A DNA stretch of 64,000 nucleotides from an uncultured Sphaerochaeta sp. (GCF_963677315.1 NZ_OY781940.1:546001-610000); one strand, 5' to 3'. Counted from the first letter of the stretch, positions 36,234-45,493 are shown. The notes: a model not told the origin generated them from the sequence alone. Made by a program: numbers and translations.

Positions 36234-36872
36234 GAATGAGAGAGAGATGCTACTCATGGCACCCTGCACACCGCCTATCTCCAAGGCCTTGCTGGTACCA
36301 AGCGCATGGGAACAGGCACCTATACCGACACCATGTGCAACGGCATCCTTGACCCTAAAGAGCTTTGGAAGCACTGGAGCGAGTAGATTCCCAGCAAGCC
36401 CGCTGATAAGGGTGGAAGCGATGGTCAATGGGGGAAGACCACCGAACTGTTCGGTCAAGGCGATTGCTATGGGAGTGGTAACCGATTTGGAGAGCAGGCT
36501 GGCCAGAATCGTCCTATCCAAACCAAGCAGATTGCACGTTACTACCACTGAGAAGAGAGCAGCCAAGGCCCCAGCCAACGTGCCCAAAACTATCGGAAAA
36601 AAGGCCTGCCTCAGCACATCTCTCTGTCGGTAGATTGACAGAGCAAGCACTGCGGTGACCGGGGTAAGGAACATATAGATGACAGAAGAACCTTCTTCAT
36701 AGGCGTCAAGAGGGATATCAAATAGAAGCAGGACAGCTATGATGATCAGCATGGCAATCACCAAGGGGTTTGCCAAAGGGTTTTTCAGTTTCTTGTTGAT
36801 GAAAACCCCTGCCTGGAAGGCAAAGACCGATAGGGAAATCCCAAACAATGGTGAGCTAAGAATCTCAAGCAT
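36192..36872 (-). CDS. lrgB: LrgB/CidB-family membrane protein
   Basis: A 226-residue protein with about six to seven hydrophobic segments and the LrgB core: LLSKSVTTPIAIALTEQFGGLPPLTIASTLISGLAGN and GVGIGACSHALGTSKALEIG. LrgAB-type proteins are implicated in murein hydrolase control and, in several bacteria, in export of pyruvate or other glycolysis end products. It overlaps lrgA by 8 bases. Confidence 0.9.
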   Translation of the reverse strand: MLEILSSPLFGISLSVFAFQAGVFINKKLKNPLANPLVIAMLIIIAVLLLFDIPLDAYEEGSSVIYMFLTPVTAVLALSIYRQRDVLRQAFFPIVLGTLAGALAALFSVVVTCNLLGLDRTILASLLSKSVTTPIAIALTEQFGGLPPLTIASTLISGLAGNLLAPVLPKLFRVKDAVAHGVGIGACSHALGTSKALEIGGVQGAMSSISLSFSALWTVLLAPLFF

Positions 36873-37245
36873 GTCTTCTCTCCCTTATGCTTTTCTGCAC
36901 GAATTGCACCAGGACCACTGTCCAGCTACTCGCTGCAAAACAAGCAAACAACGAGACCAGGTTCACCACAAGCAACTGCCACCAGATACTTTGGACCAAT
37001 GAGGAGTATCGCAAGATCCCAACCACAGGAGGAATGAAAAAGAACGTCATGTTCTTGAGCATGAAGTCCGCACCCTCGCCTATGTGGTGCTCTTTGAGCA
37101 ACCCACTGGAGAGCAGCACAAGAATCAGCAGCATGCTGATCACACTTGAGGGAAGGGTGAACGGAAGCACCAAGGAAATGACATCCCCCACCAGACAGAG
37201 ACCAAAGATAAGTGCAAGCTGTATCAAGTATTTCATGGATGCCAT
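36865..37245 (-). CDS. lrgA: LrgA/CidA-family holin-like protein
   Basis: A 126-residue protein with four hydrophobic segments. Matches the family at LALIFGLCLVGDVIS, LPSSVISMLLILVLLSSGLLK, and GADFMLKNMTFFFIPPVVGI. It is encoded directly upstream of lrgB. The start could be 37245 or the ATG at 37236; no clear ribosome site separates them. Confidence 0.9.
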   Translation of the reverse strand: MASMKYLIQLALIFGLCLVGDVISLVLPFTLPSSVISMLLILVLLSSGLLKEHHIGEGADFMLKNMTFFFIPPVVGILRYSSLVQSIWWQLLVVNLVSLFACFAASSWTVVLVQFVQKSIRERRHA

Positions 37246-37304
37246 ACCATACCCTATTGGAAGGTATTCTGGGAAGAGGTACTATAAAGAGAAGGAGGCT
37301 TACC

Positions 37305-37811
37305 ATGAATACAATCATTGACCATATCCTTACACGCAGAAGCGTGCGAAGTTTTTCCGATGAACAGATCAGAGAAGAGGACCTCGATCTCATTCTCAAA
37401 GCAGCAACTCTTGCCCCCAATGGCATGAATCAGGAACCTTGGCACTTCACAGCAATCCAGGATCCAGAGACCTTGCGGGAGCTCGATGAAAAGGTGGTTG
37501 GTCCAGGCGGATCATTTTTCTACCATGCACCAACCCTGATTCTTGTTTCCATTGAGATCGGGAATACCTTTGAGAAGGAAGATACCGCCTGTGCGATGAC
37601 CAACATGATGCAGGCAGCTCATGCCCTGGGATTGGGCTCAGTGTGGTGCAATCGTATCAACCATAATCCCGAGCTCGGTGTACAACTCTCTGCATACGGC
37701 GTACCCGAGGGATACAAGGTAACAGGAACCCTTGCTGTAGGATACCCCAAGGGTGATTATTCTTTACCAAGAGTACCGAAACAGGGCACCATTACCTACA
37801 TTCGTTCGTAA
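37305..37811 (+). CDS. Nitroreductase-family FMN protein
   Basis: A 168-residue nitroreductase. The N-terminal FMN motif ILTRRSVRSFSDEQI, then AATLAPNGMNQEPWHF, and AAHALGLGSVWCN and TLAVGYPKG near the C-terminus are seen. It probably reduces a nitro, quinone or flavin substrate in the cytoplasm. The start follows AAGGAGG closely. It is divergent from lrgA and followed by a hairpin at 37849-37871. Confidence 0.9.
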   Translation: MNTIIDHILTRRSVRSFSDEQIREEDLDLILKAATLAPNGMNQEPWHFTAIQDPETLRELDEKVVGPGGSFFYHAPTLILVSIEIGNTFEKEDTACAMTNMMQAAHALGLGSVWCNRINHNPELGVQLSAYGVPEGYKVTGTLAVGYPKGDYSLPRVPKQGTITYIRS

Positions 37812-37848
37812 CCTACAGGCAATTGAGTGGTTAGAACTCTAGAGGTAG

Positions 37849-37871
37849 GGAGAAGGCATATTACCTTCTCC
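37849..37871 (+). terminator. Terminator-like hairpin after the nitroreductase gene
   Basis: GGAGAAGG pairs with CCTTCTCC around a 7-base loop; only TT follows. Confidence 0.5.
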
Positions 37872-37903
37872 TTGCTGTATTAGGCAAATTTGGGGAGGAA
37901 ATC

Positions 37904-38935
37904 ATGGGAAGGCGTACAAACAAGGCGAAGAAAAGGGGAAAGAGAATCCTGATTCTCCTCGTGATACTGGTAGTTCTCTGGGTATTGACCCTTGTTCTGG
38001 CACCAAACGAACAAGAATATGTACAGACCTCGACTTCGGGGATTCCTAATCTAGAGCTACCGGATTACTCAGCAACCGATATAGTGGTCACCCACCCAGG
38101 ATATACCCTCCTCTACGATGAAGAGCATGAACAAGCGCGTTGGGTAGCTTATGAGCTTACCCGGAGCGAACTGTACGGTATGTACGAGCGTGGAGATGAT
38201 TTCAGGAGTGATCCTTCTGTTCCCAGTGAATCTGCATCATTGGACGACTATCGGGGAAGTGGGTATGACCGAGGACACCTGATTCCTGCAGCTGACCTCT
38301 CATGGTCAGAAGAGGCAATGAGTGGTTCTTTCTACCTCAGCAACATGAGCCCACAGGAAGGACAATTCAACCGGGGCATATGGAGCAAGCTGGAGGCAAC
38401 AGTTCGGAATTTTGCCGATACAGAAGGAAGCATCTATGTCGTCACCGGTCCTGTCCTGACTGACGGCCCGTATGACACCATTGGAGACAATGAAGTCTCC
38501 ATACCAAACCAGTACTACAAGGTAATTCTGGACTACCGGGAGCCACAGCTCAAGTCCATCGCCTTTCTGCTCCCCAATGAGGGGTCGAAAAAGGATCTTG
38601 AGGATTTCGCCACCAGTATTGATGAAATCGAAACCATTACCGGTATAGATTTCTTCCACCGCCTACCAGATCCCCAGGAGACAGAACTTGAGGCGGACTA
38701 TGATGTCAGAGCTTGGGATTTTAATACATTCCAGGTGAGCAAAGCAGACCGCGAAGCCTTCAATGCAGATCCTACCAACGAGGTCAAGCAACCCCAGAAA
38801 GCCACTGGCTGGTACGCAGTTGCCAAGAGTACCCTGAACACCGTCCTGTATCTGGTTAAGAGCCAGAGCCTGAACCTGATCGAAATTTTCATTCCAAAAT
38901 CCACGCTCAAGGCTGCAGTTCCATTTCTGTACTGA
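37904..38935 (+). CDS. Membrane-anchored or exported DNA/RNA non-specific endonuclease
   Basis: A 343-residue NUC1-type beta-beta-alpha-metal nuclease. A basic start and one hydrophobic segment (ILILLVILVVLWVLTLVL, residues 15-32) should anchor or export it. The DRGH active-site motif is in GSGYDRGHLIPAADLSW, with the metal-binding Asn in FYLSNMSPQEGQFNRGIW. GGGAGG precedes the ATG. Probably a nutrient-scavenging or defence nuclease outside the cytoplasm. The gene overlaps the convergent sulfoquinovosidase gene by 29 bp. Confidence 0.9.
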   Translation: MGRRTNKAKKRGKRILILLVILVVLWVLTLVLAPNEQEYVQTSTSGIPNLELPDYSATDIVVTHPGYTLLYDEEHEQARWVAYELTRSELYGMYERGDDFRSDPSVPSESASLDDYRGSGYDRGHLIPAADLSWSEEAMSGSFYLSNMSPQEGQFNRGIWSKLEATVRNFADTEGSIYVVTGPVLTDGPYDTIGDNEVSIPNQYYKVILDYREPQLKSIAFLLPNEGSKKDLEDFATSIDEIETITGIDFFHRLPDPQETELEADYDVRAWDFNTFQVSKADREAFNADPTNEVKQPQKATGWYAVAKSTLNTVLYLVKSQSLNLIEIFIPKSTLKAAVPFLY

Positions 38936-40934
38936 TCGAATGGAAGAGTGAAGCAAAAGCACTCTCCTCACGAAAGAAGACTGGAGGCATCCCAAGGGGG
39001 GCATCTACACAGCAGCTCCCCCCTTGGAAACGTTCCTTGGTGAAGAGATGGACCCACCTCCCAGAGGGGAGTACCAGCTTCCTGCTTGCCTCTCCCTCTT
39101 TCAATACCGGAGCAACCAACAGATCCCTGCCAAGAAGATAAGAATCCTTGTGGTTGAAGAAGGTTTCCTCTGGATAGTGTAGGAAGAGAGGCCGCATAAC
39201 AGGAATACCCTGTTCAGCATTCTCCCTCACGACCTCCTTGAGGTAGGGTTTCAACGCAACATGAAGCCTGGTCATCCGCGCAAAGAACTGGATGGTTTCC
39301 TCGTCGGAGTCAAACTGCCAGTTTTCCGCTGGTCGATTGCCTTCATGGGTTCTCATCAGTGGGGTGAAGGCAGCAAATTCACACCACCTAAGCAGCAACT
39401 CCTTGCTCCGTTTCATCCCATAGAGTGTGGTATACCCACCAATATCACTATGATGCAATCCCATTCCACTCATGGATAGGGATAGCGCTGCACACAAAGC
39501 TGAGGGAAGGCCATCATCCTCACTCCAGTCAACATTTTGGTCACCCGCCCACATCATGGGACAGGATGATAAGCTCAGGGCAGAACCAGAACGCATGAAA
39601 TAGAGAATCTCATTGCTTTTCCCTGCCTTGGCAATTGCTTGCTTATTCACCTGTGCCCAGTACCCTGGCCAAGGATTATGCTCCAGGAGTGCCGACCGTC
39701 CATTGTGAAGCATGATATCATGGGGGAGATACTCTCCAAAGTCAGCCATCCAACCACGCAAGCCAAGACTGATCATCTCGTCTTGTATGACCTTCTCATA
39801 CCACTGGACTGCTTCAGGGTTGGTGAAGTCAACAACGCCAGCATCGAACTCACCAAAATCCACCAAATAAGGCTCCCCTTGGCTGTTCCTACCAAGATAC
39901 CCTTTCCCTGCAGCTTCAGTGAACAACGGGTAGTCCTTGAGTACATATGGGTTGATGTAACCAAGTACCCCTATCCCACGTTCTTTCAATGAATCGATCA
40001 CACCATCCAACCCAGGGTAGAGTTCCTTGTCCCACTGCCAGTTCCAGCAAAGGCGCTTTCCGAAACTTGTGTATTTTTCCCCTTGCCAATCCTGGATCCA
40101 GATACCATTTACCGGTGTGGAGAAAGCCTCCATCGACGCCAGCTTATCCAGGAGTACCTTCGTCCCTCCCTGGATTCCCAATATGATGCCATCATAGACC
40201 CAGTCAGGGAGCAAGGGCTGGCGACCCAATAGGGATGAGATATCCTGAACAACTTCCAATAGCGATGGTTTTACCGAGATTACCAGGGAAGAGGGAACCT
40301 CCCAGAACAACAACCGATGAACATGATCTTGGGAGAAATCGAAGTCAGCATAGCCGTCCGTGTTTGCGTGAAGGAAATACCCCCTGCTTGAAACAAAGGT
40401 GGTCTGGGGATAGAACGTGGTGTGGTAATCACCCCCTGCCCTATCTCTCTCATCAGCAATCTGGGTGATGTGCGTATGCTTGTTTCTTCCAACTCCCTGC
40501 TCTTGGGTCCACAGCGGGTAGTTTCGTCCACGAAGGTCAAAATATGAGAACTGTTCACCACAACCCCAGATATGCTCCCTCTCTTCTGCAAAGAGGTGCA
40601 AGACCAGCCGGTTATATGGCTGTGGAAGTGGGGAAAAGCGCATGATCAGGCGACTATCCAGTTCACTGAGTTCACAAGTCAGGTGATACAATCCCCCGGA
40701 AAAATGGAGGATACACACACCCCTGCCCTCAATATAGGCTTCACTGATGGTACAGACATCCAATACCAGTGTTTCCTCAACAGTATCGTCGATGAAGTAG
40801 TTGCCTCGGTACATGTCAATCGTTGCGTTGTTTCTTTGGAGCATCAAGACAGGATGCTCTGCCGTATGTTCAATGATTTTCATCTGGTTGAAGAAAACCG
40901 AGAGGATTCCATCCTGATTTGTATGACTGAACAT
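38907..40934 (-). CDS. yihQ: GH31 sulfoquinovosidase (YihQ-like)
   Basis: A 675-residue GH31 enzyme that aligns over its whole length with E. coli YihQ (678 residues). It should release sulfoquinovose from sulfoquinovosyl glycerol and related plant sulfolipid breakdown products. The catalytic pair is D398 (GWMADFGEYLP) and D465 (MWAGDQNVDW). The residues that hold the sulfonate in E. coli (Q288, R301, W304, Y508) are all present as Q281, R294, W297 and Y501 at a constant offset of 7. No signal peptide, so it works in the cytoplasm after import. It is last in the operon isomerase-binding protein-permeases-sulfoquinovosidase. Strong call from residue conservation. Confidence 0.95.
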   Translation of the reverse strand: MFSHTNQDGILSVFFNQMKIIEHTAEHPVLMLQRNNATIDMYRGNYFIDDTVEETLVLDVCTISEAYIEGRGVCILHFSGGLYHLTCELSELDSRLIMRFSPLPQPYNRLVLHLFAEEREHIWGCGEQFSYFDLRGRNYPLWTQEQGVGRNKHTHITQIADERDRAGGDYHTTFYPQTTFVSSRGYFLHANTDGYADFDFSQDHVHRLLFWEVPSSLVISVKPSLLEVVQDISSLLGRQPLLPDWVYDGIILGIQGGTKVLLDKLASMEAFSTPVNGIWIQDWQGEKYTSFGKRLCWNWQWDKELYPGLDGVIDSLKERGIGVLGYINPYVLKDYPLFTEAAGKGYLGRNSQGEPYLVDFGEFDAGVVDFTNPEAVQWYEKVIQDEMISLGLRGWMADFGEYLPHDIMLHNGRSALLEHNPWPGYWAQVNKQAIAKAGKSNEILYFMRSGSALSLSSCPMMWAGDQNVDWSEDDGLPSALCAALSLSMSGMGLHHSDIGGYTTLYGMKRSKELLLRWCEFAAFTPLMRTHEGNRPAENWQFDSDEETIQFFARMTRLHVALKPYLKEVVRENAEQGIPVMRPLFLHYPEETFFNHKDSYLLGRDLLVAPVLKEGEASRKLVLPSGRWVHLFTKERFQGGSCCVDAPLGMPPVFFREESAFASLFHSISTEMELQP

Positions 40935-40936
40935 GC

Positions 40937-41773
40937 CTACCCCTTCACTCCACCTGTAGTCAATCCACCAATGATCTTGTCATGCAGGAACACATACCCA
41001 AGGATGCTGGGAATGATCGTGATAATGACCGCTGCATACATGCTGCTGTAATCGGTAATGAACTGGCTGGAGAAAAACTTGATCCCGAGCTGTATGGTCC
41101 TCGACTCTATGGAACTGGTCAGCAGCATCGCCATAACGAATTCATTCCATGAGTAGATGAAACAGAATGTTGCTGCCGTTACAATCCCAGAGCGGGAGAG
41201 AGGAAGGATAATCATGGAGAAACGCTTGAAGAAGCCGCACCCGTCCATGATGGCAGCCTCCTCCAACTCCTTGGGGATCGATTTCATGAATGCCGTCACC
41301 AGAAATATGGAAACAGGAATATTCACTGCAGTATAGACAAGTATCAAGGCAAGCAGGGTGTTGTAGAGACCGCTACGGGTGATCATGGAGAAATAGGGAA
41401 CCATGAAAGAAATCACCGGTACCAAGACTCCGGCGGTGAGAATGGTATAGATGATGTCCCTTCCCTTGAAATGTTCCCTAGAGAGGATGAATGCTCCCAT
41501 GGAGGTTACCAAGCTGTTCAGCACCACGGTAACGACTGCTACAACCACTGAATTGAGCAGTAAGCGAGGAAGACTTGCCATGGATAATGCGTTGGTGTAG
41601 TTGACCCATTGGAACTTCTGTGGCCATCCAAAGGGATTGGTTTGCAGTTCAAGATTGGTTCTCAGTGAGCTGATCAGCAGCCAGAGCAAGGGAAGCAATG
41701 CCAAAGCGAGCAAGCTAATCAGGAGAATCCATTTGAGGGTGTTGCCGAAGATTGATGCAGGGGTATGTTTCAT
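40937..41773 (-). CDS. Sulfoquinovoside ABC transporter permease (CUT1, MalG-like)
   Basis: A 278-residue permease with about six membrane segments and the EAA loop PKELEEAAIMDGCGFFKRFSMIILPL. The end (IIGGLTTGGVKG) is typical of MalG-type proteins. It lies 12 bases after the partner permease gene and 2 before the sulfoquinovosidase ATG. No ATPase gene is in the operon. Substrate (probably sulfoquinovosyl glycerol or sulfoquinovose) is inferred from the operon. Confidence 0.92.
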   Translation of the reverse strand: MKHTPASIFGNTLKWILLISLLALALLPLLWLLISSLRTNLELQTNPFGWPQKFQWVNYTNALSMASLPRLLLNSVVVAVVTVVLNSLVTSMGAFILSREHFKGRDIIYTILTAGVLVPVISFMVPYFSMITRSGLYNTLLALILVYTAVNIPVSIFLVTAFMKSIPKELEEAAIMDGCGFFKRFSMIILPLSRSGIVTAATFCFIYSWNEFVMAMLLTSSIESRTIQLGIKFFSSQFITDYSSMYAAVIITIIPSILGYVFLHDKIIGGLTTGGVKG

Positions 41774-41785
41774 CTGGATATGCTC

Positions 41786-42682
41786 CTATTGTGCCATTTC
41801 ACTCATGGGGTCCGAGGAACCAAAGAGTTTCCGTAGTAAGGTAATGACCAATGTCCCCATGATGATGAGGAACACCCCGCTGGTCGAGGCCTCACTATAG
41901 CGCAAGGCATCCATTTTCAGATACAGGTCGATGCCCATGGTGGTGGTAGCATACGCTGGTCCCCCACCGGTCATCAGGAAGGTCGCCTCAAAGTGGCGCA
42001 TCCCGTACGCCATGGCAAGGGTCATGGTGGTGATCAGGGTACCGCGAAGCATGGGCAGGGTGATATTGATCTCCTGAGCCAAGGTACTTGCTCCATCAAT
42101 CTCAGCCGCTTCATAGAGCGAACGAGGGATATTCATCGCAGATGCCAGCAGAACAATCATGAAGTAACCGATATAGATGACTGTCTGGAAGATTACGGAG
42201 AACAGGGCAGTATCAGGATTTCCCAACCAGTTATGCTTTTCCATTCCAAAAAGGCTGGCAAGAATTGCATTCAAGGGTCCATCGACGTTGTAGATGGCAA
42301 CCCAGACCATTGCCAAGGCAACGGTAGAGATAACATTGGGAAGGTAGTAGATGGTTCTCAGCCCTCTCCAACCAAATGGTTTGCGTACCAGAATCATGGC
42401 AACCAAACATGAGAGAGGAACCTGGATCAAGCCTTGTGAGAGAGCCCAGACGATATTGTTTCCTAGTGCTTTCTGAAAGGTAGGGTCCGCTATCAACTTG
42501 GCATAGTTCTTTACTCCATTGAACTTCATAGACCCGATACCCCGCCAACTGGTGAAGCTGGTAAAGACCGTAAAGAAGAAGGGATAAATGAAGAAGAAAA
42601 AGAAAAGTAGCGAAACGGGAAGCAAAAAGAGTATTCTTGCACTCCAAATCCATCGGTTTCGTGTACCAACTGCTTGCATCAT
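41786..42682 (-). CDS. Sulfoquinovoside ABC transporter permease (CUT1, MalF-like)
   Basis: A 298-residue permease, about six membrane segments, with the EAA loop IPRSLYEAAEIDGASTLAQEINITLPML and the MalF-type motif FLMTGGGPAYATTTMG. It pairs with the MalG-like partner. The 65-bp gap to the binding-protein gene contains a strong stem-loop. Confidence 0.92.
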   Translation of the reverse strand: MMQAVGTRNRWIWSARILFLLPVSLLFFFFFIYPFFFTVFTSFTSWRGIGSMKFNGVKNYAKLIADPTFQKALGNNIVWALSQGLIQVPLSCLVAMILVRKPFGWRGLRTIYYLPNVISTVALAMVWVAIYNVDGPLNAILASLFGMEKHNWLGNPDTALFSVIFQTVIYIGYFMIVLLASAMNIPRSLYEAAEIDGASTLAQEINITLPMLRGTLITTMTLAMAYGMRHFEATFLMTGGGPAYATTTMGIDLYLKMDALRYSEASTSGVFLIIMGTLVITLLRKLFGSSDPMSEMAQ

Positions 42683-42705
42683 GGACTCCTACAGATAAGG
42701 ATACC

Positions 42706-42733
42706 ATACTGCCGCCCGCAGGCGACAGTATGA
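42706..42733 (-). terminator. Intercistronic stem-loop after the binding-protein gene
   Basis: A 12-bp stem with one mismatch (42706-42717 with 42722-42733) and a 4-base loop. No T run, so probably an mRNA stabiliser or partial terminator. Confidence 0.7.
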
Positions 42734-42747
42734 TGTACATTGATCTA

Positions 42748-44013
42748 TCAGCGTTCGATCTTGCGATCAACCAAGGCACAGAATTCCTCTGCGCTGATCC
42801 TGTCGAGGGCGAGCGCTCCAAGCTGCTGGGCAAACTCGAGGGTAACCTCAGCGCCGAGGGCAGCTTCCAGGTCAAAAGCAGTGGTTGATGCGGATGCATT
42901 CGCATCGTAGAACTGCTTCTGCAGGTTGTTCACCGGTCGATAGTCAGTCTTGATCGCAAACATGGCACCACTGGTTTCAGCAATCTTTGCAATGGATGAG
43001 GGACTGGTCAAGAACTTCAGGAAGTCCACAATGGCCTGTTCCTTTGCTGCGTCCTTGCTGGATGCTGCACAGATATTTGCCTGTAGACGGCTGATCATGA
43101 TGTCCTCATACTCACCGACTGCGGGTAACCCACCAATCTTTATTGAGCCAAAGAATGGTGTGGCGGCAAGGTCGGCTCTCCCTGCATACCAAGGACCATT
43201 GGAGAATACAGCAGTGCGACCGGCGAGGAAATGCCCACCACTTCCACCAGCACCAAGACCTACGGCGTCAGCAGTAGAATACTCCTGGATCATCCTCTTG
43301 ATCAGCTTGGCAGCCTCTACAAATGCAGGATCGGTAAAGGGCTTGTCCCAAACATTCGGTCCACCGAGGGAGACTGCAAAATGGCTGAACCAAATCATGC
43401 TGGTCCAAGCATTGGTGTCACCCGTCATCTGGCTGGTAGGAGCAATTCCTGCTGCCTTTAGCTTGTCAAATGCAGCAAACATCTCTTTTTCTGTGGCTGG
43501 CACTGCATTAACACCAACGCTCTTCATTGCATCCATGTTATACCAAATCGGGAGTATGGCTGTCTCCATCGGCAAGCTCTTGAGCATCCCGTCAACAGTA
43601 GACTGTTCCAAGGAACCGCCATCAAAGTTGGCCTTCCATGCATCATCAAGCTTTCCCTGGAAGTCCATCAGAAGGTTTGACTGATAGAAGGTTGCCGTTG
43701 TCGGGTTGAACTTGATTGTGAAGATGTCAGCCGGGGCCTGGCCTGCTGCCAAGCTGGTACGAACCTTCTGCTCGTAGGCATTGTAATCAGGCTGTGGTTC
43801 GATAACCACCTTGATCTTACCGGCATTCTTGGTGTTGAACTCTTCCACCAAGGCTTCCACTGCTGGGGCCTTGCTGTCATTTCCCACCCAGATGCTTGCC
43901 CATCTCAGTTCGATTTCCTTTTGCTGCCCACTTTCTGCTTGCCCTTGTGCTGTCAACGGTGACAGTAAACAGAGCAGAAGCAACACTGCAATGAGTCGTG
44001 ATTTTTTCATCAT
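42748..44013 (-). CDS. Solute-binding protein of the sulfoquinovoside importer
   Basis: A 421-residue family 1 solute-binding protein with an N-terminal signal (SRLIAVLLLLCLLSPLTAQG). Typical features: FNTKNAGKIKVVIEPQPDYNAYEQKVRTSLAAG (in part), APADIFTIKF and a C-terminal domain with FLAGRTAVFSNGPWYAG. The start at 44013 (MMKKSRL) follows AAAGGAG; longer forms would run into the isomerase gene. A hairpin sits in the gap to the upstream isomerase gene. By context it should bind sulfoquinovose or sulfoquinovosyl glycerol. Confidence 0.9.
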   Translation of the reverse strand: MMKKSRLIAVLLLLCLLSPLTAQGQAESGQQKEIELRWASIWVGNDSKAPAVEALVEEFNTKNAGKIKVVIEPQPDYNAYEQKVRTSLAAGQAPADIFTIKFNPTTATFYQSNLLMDFQGKLDDAWKANFDGGSLEQSTVDGMLKSLPMETAILPIWYNMDAMKSVGVNAVPATEKEMFAAFDKLKAAGIAPTSQMTGDTNAWTSMIWFSHFAVSLGGPNVWDKPFTDPAFVEAAKLIKRMIQEYSTADAVGLGAGGSGGHFLAGRTAVFSNGPWYAGRADLAATPFFGSIKIGGLPAVGEYEDIMISRLQANICAASSKDAAKEQAIVDFLKFLTSPSSIAKIAETSGAMFAIKTDYRPVNNLQKQFYDANASASTTAFDLEAALGAEVTLEFAQQLGALALDRISAEEFCALVDRKIER

Positions 44014-44036
44014 AACAATCTCCTTTTGTATCGTAG

Positions 44037-44055
44037 GTTTGCACGAAATGCAAAC
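44037..44055 (-). other. Hairpin upstream of the binding-protein gene
   Basis: GTTTGCA (44037-44043) and TGCAAAC (44049-44055) form a perfect 7-bp stem with a 5-base loop, just before the ribosome site. Confidence 0.55.
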
Positions 44056-44066
44056 TTGTTTGCCCC

Positions 44067-45383
44067 TTATTGGATGACCTTCCACCCTTTCAGCTTTGCC
44101 ACCATCTCCAATGGCTTGATATAGGCTCCATAGACCACCGATGAGTGATGGGCAAGGCCATTGTCCAGCACCAGATCAAGCACCTCTTTGACCGGTCGCT
44201 CAAAGATTGCCTTCATGTATGTCCCCTTCAGCAACTTTTCCATGGGAACTGCTGTAGCCTTCTGGAGGAACATTCGATAGCCGCCCCTGGCAGAATCAAT
44301 GCGGAGAACAGAGAGAGCGCCACTTTTAAGCACAAAGTCTGCAGTGACTCCCTTGCCTCCAGCAAAGTAGGTATCAAGGCTTCTGTTGCAAGTGCCATCC
44401 CATAGATTGCAGGGAGCCACCCCACAGTGCCAGAACAGCGCAAAATCCTGCTCGAAATCAACCTGTGAGAAGTCAAAAAGGAAGGGAGTTTCCGCTCCCA
44501 GCGCCTGGTGGGCAATCATGGAGAGCGCTCCGTCGATGTCCCCTTCACAGGCAAGAATCATGCCCTCAGACTGCAGCAGGCTCATCGCCGCACAGGGAGA
44601 GACGCCGAAATCGCGGGCAAATTCAGGCCAGCATCGTATTGCCAGGGCTGAGAGGTTCATCTCATGGTAAAATGCGTCAAGCTTTGCTGCCAGCTGGGCA
44701 ACTCTGTCCAACTGGTAAGCTGAGAGAGTCGATACATCGAAGGTATCCTTGATCTGTTGCATCCTCGATGCCACATCCTTATCGGATACCGGATAGTCAT
44801 GGACTTCTTTGAGCTCGTAATGGTCCACCAAGGCACCTGTCTGGCCAAACAGAAGATTATCCTGCACACCTACATTGAAGAATCCATCTGCCCTATAGCC
44901 TATGATGCCAATCTTTGCCATCTTCATTGCCTTGATAACACGGATTGCATCAACCCAGTCCTCATCAATGGCATGCTGAACAATTACCGTATAGTCGTCA
45001 TACCCACTCTTATAGAGATTGCTGGCATTCAGGTTCACACCACACACAGAGTTGAGTCGAATCTTACCCCCATTGTAAGGAAGTTCAGGGAGTCCCCAAA
45101 GCAAGACAGGAACAGAAAGCTCCCGCTTAAGTTGCAGTACCAGATGACCAAGGTGGAAGGTTCCTGAAATGCATACCAAGCCATCAATTTGCTTACTTGC
45201 AAGTTCCTTTGCTGCAGCAAGGCCGTCCTCCTGGGAAATGACCAGCGATTCCAGGCAGTACCAAGTCACGCCTTCTATTTGTTGCAACTCAATCTGAATC
45301 TTTGCATAAAGCTCTTCAGCGGCTTTATAGTCATAGGTCGTTCTTGCAAGACATACCACGCCTAGGGTTACTGGATATTTCAC
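44067..45383 (-). CDS. L-fucose/arabinose isomerase-like protein, candidate sulfoquinovose isomerase
   Basis: A 438-residue protein with the L-fucose isomerase fold but much shorter than FucI (about 590). Visible are LVCISGTFHLGHLVLQLKR in the N-terminal domain, and CWPEFARDFGVSPCAAMSLL with ACEGDIDGALSM, which carry the Glu/Asp metal-ligand pattern, and FALFWHCGVAP. The natural role here would be sulfoquinovose to 6-deoxy-6-sulfofructose, the first step of sulfoglycolysis. It uses a GTG start with GAGGAG upstream. It heads the uptake operon behind its own promoter and ROK operator. Reaction is inferred from operon logic; family assignment is firm. Confidence 0.78.
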   Translation of the reverse strand: MKYPVTLGVVCLARTTYDYKAAEELYAKIQIELQQIEGVTWYCLESLVISQEDGLAAAKELASKQIDGLVCISGTFHLGHLVLQLKRELSVPVLLWGLPELPYNGGKIRLNSVCGVNLNASNLYKSGYDDYTVIVQHAIDEDWVDAIRVIKAMKMAKIGIIGYRADGFFNVGVQDNLLFGQTGALVDHYELKEVHDYPVSDKDVASRMQQIKDTFDVSTLSAYQLDRVAQLAAKLDAFYHEMNLSALAIRCWPEFARDFGVSPCAAMSLLQSEGMILACEGDIDGALSMIAHQALGAETPFLFDFSQVDFEQDFALFWHCGVAPCNLWDGTCNRSLDTYFAGGKGVTADFVLKSGALSVLRIDSARGGYRMFLQKATAVPMEKLLKGTYMKAIFERPVKEVLDLVLDNGLAHHSSVVYGAYIKPLEMVAKLKGWKVIQ

Positions 45384-45425
45384 GCACTACTCCTCACTCT
45401 GCATGAGCAAACCAAAGATGCTCAA

Positions 45426-45452
45426 TTTAGTTACTTTCCATAAGTAAGTAAA
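45426..45452. promoter_or_regulatory. ROK operator, copy 1 (uptake operon)
   Basis: Inverted repeat TTAGTTACTT, 5 bases, AAGTAAGTAA at 45427-45451, extending by one pair on each side. The core is the same as copy 2 at 46742-46764 except for one arm base and two loop bases. It overlaps the predicted -10 region of the minus-strand operon. Confidence 0.8.
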
Positions 45453-45475
45453 TACCACAAACAAGGAACCGTCAA
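45447..45475 (-). promoter_or_regulatory. Predicted promoter of the sulfoquinovose uptake operon
   Basis: On the minus strand: TTGACG (45470-45475), 17 bases, TTTACT (45447-45452). The -10 overlaps the ROK operator. Confidence 0.5.
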
Positions 45476-45493
45476 TGAAAATCTGTTATTTTT

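Noticed and set aside
38907..40934. Alpha-glucosidase or alpha-xylosidase as the GH31 function
   Set aside because: The sulfonate-binding Q, R, W and Y of sulfoquinovosidase are all present in register, and the operon is sulfonate-related.
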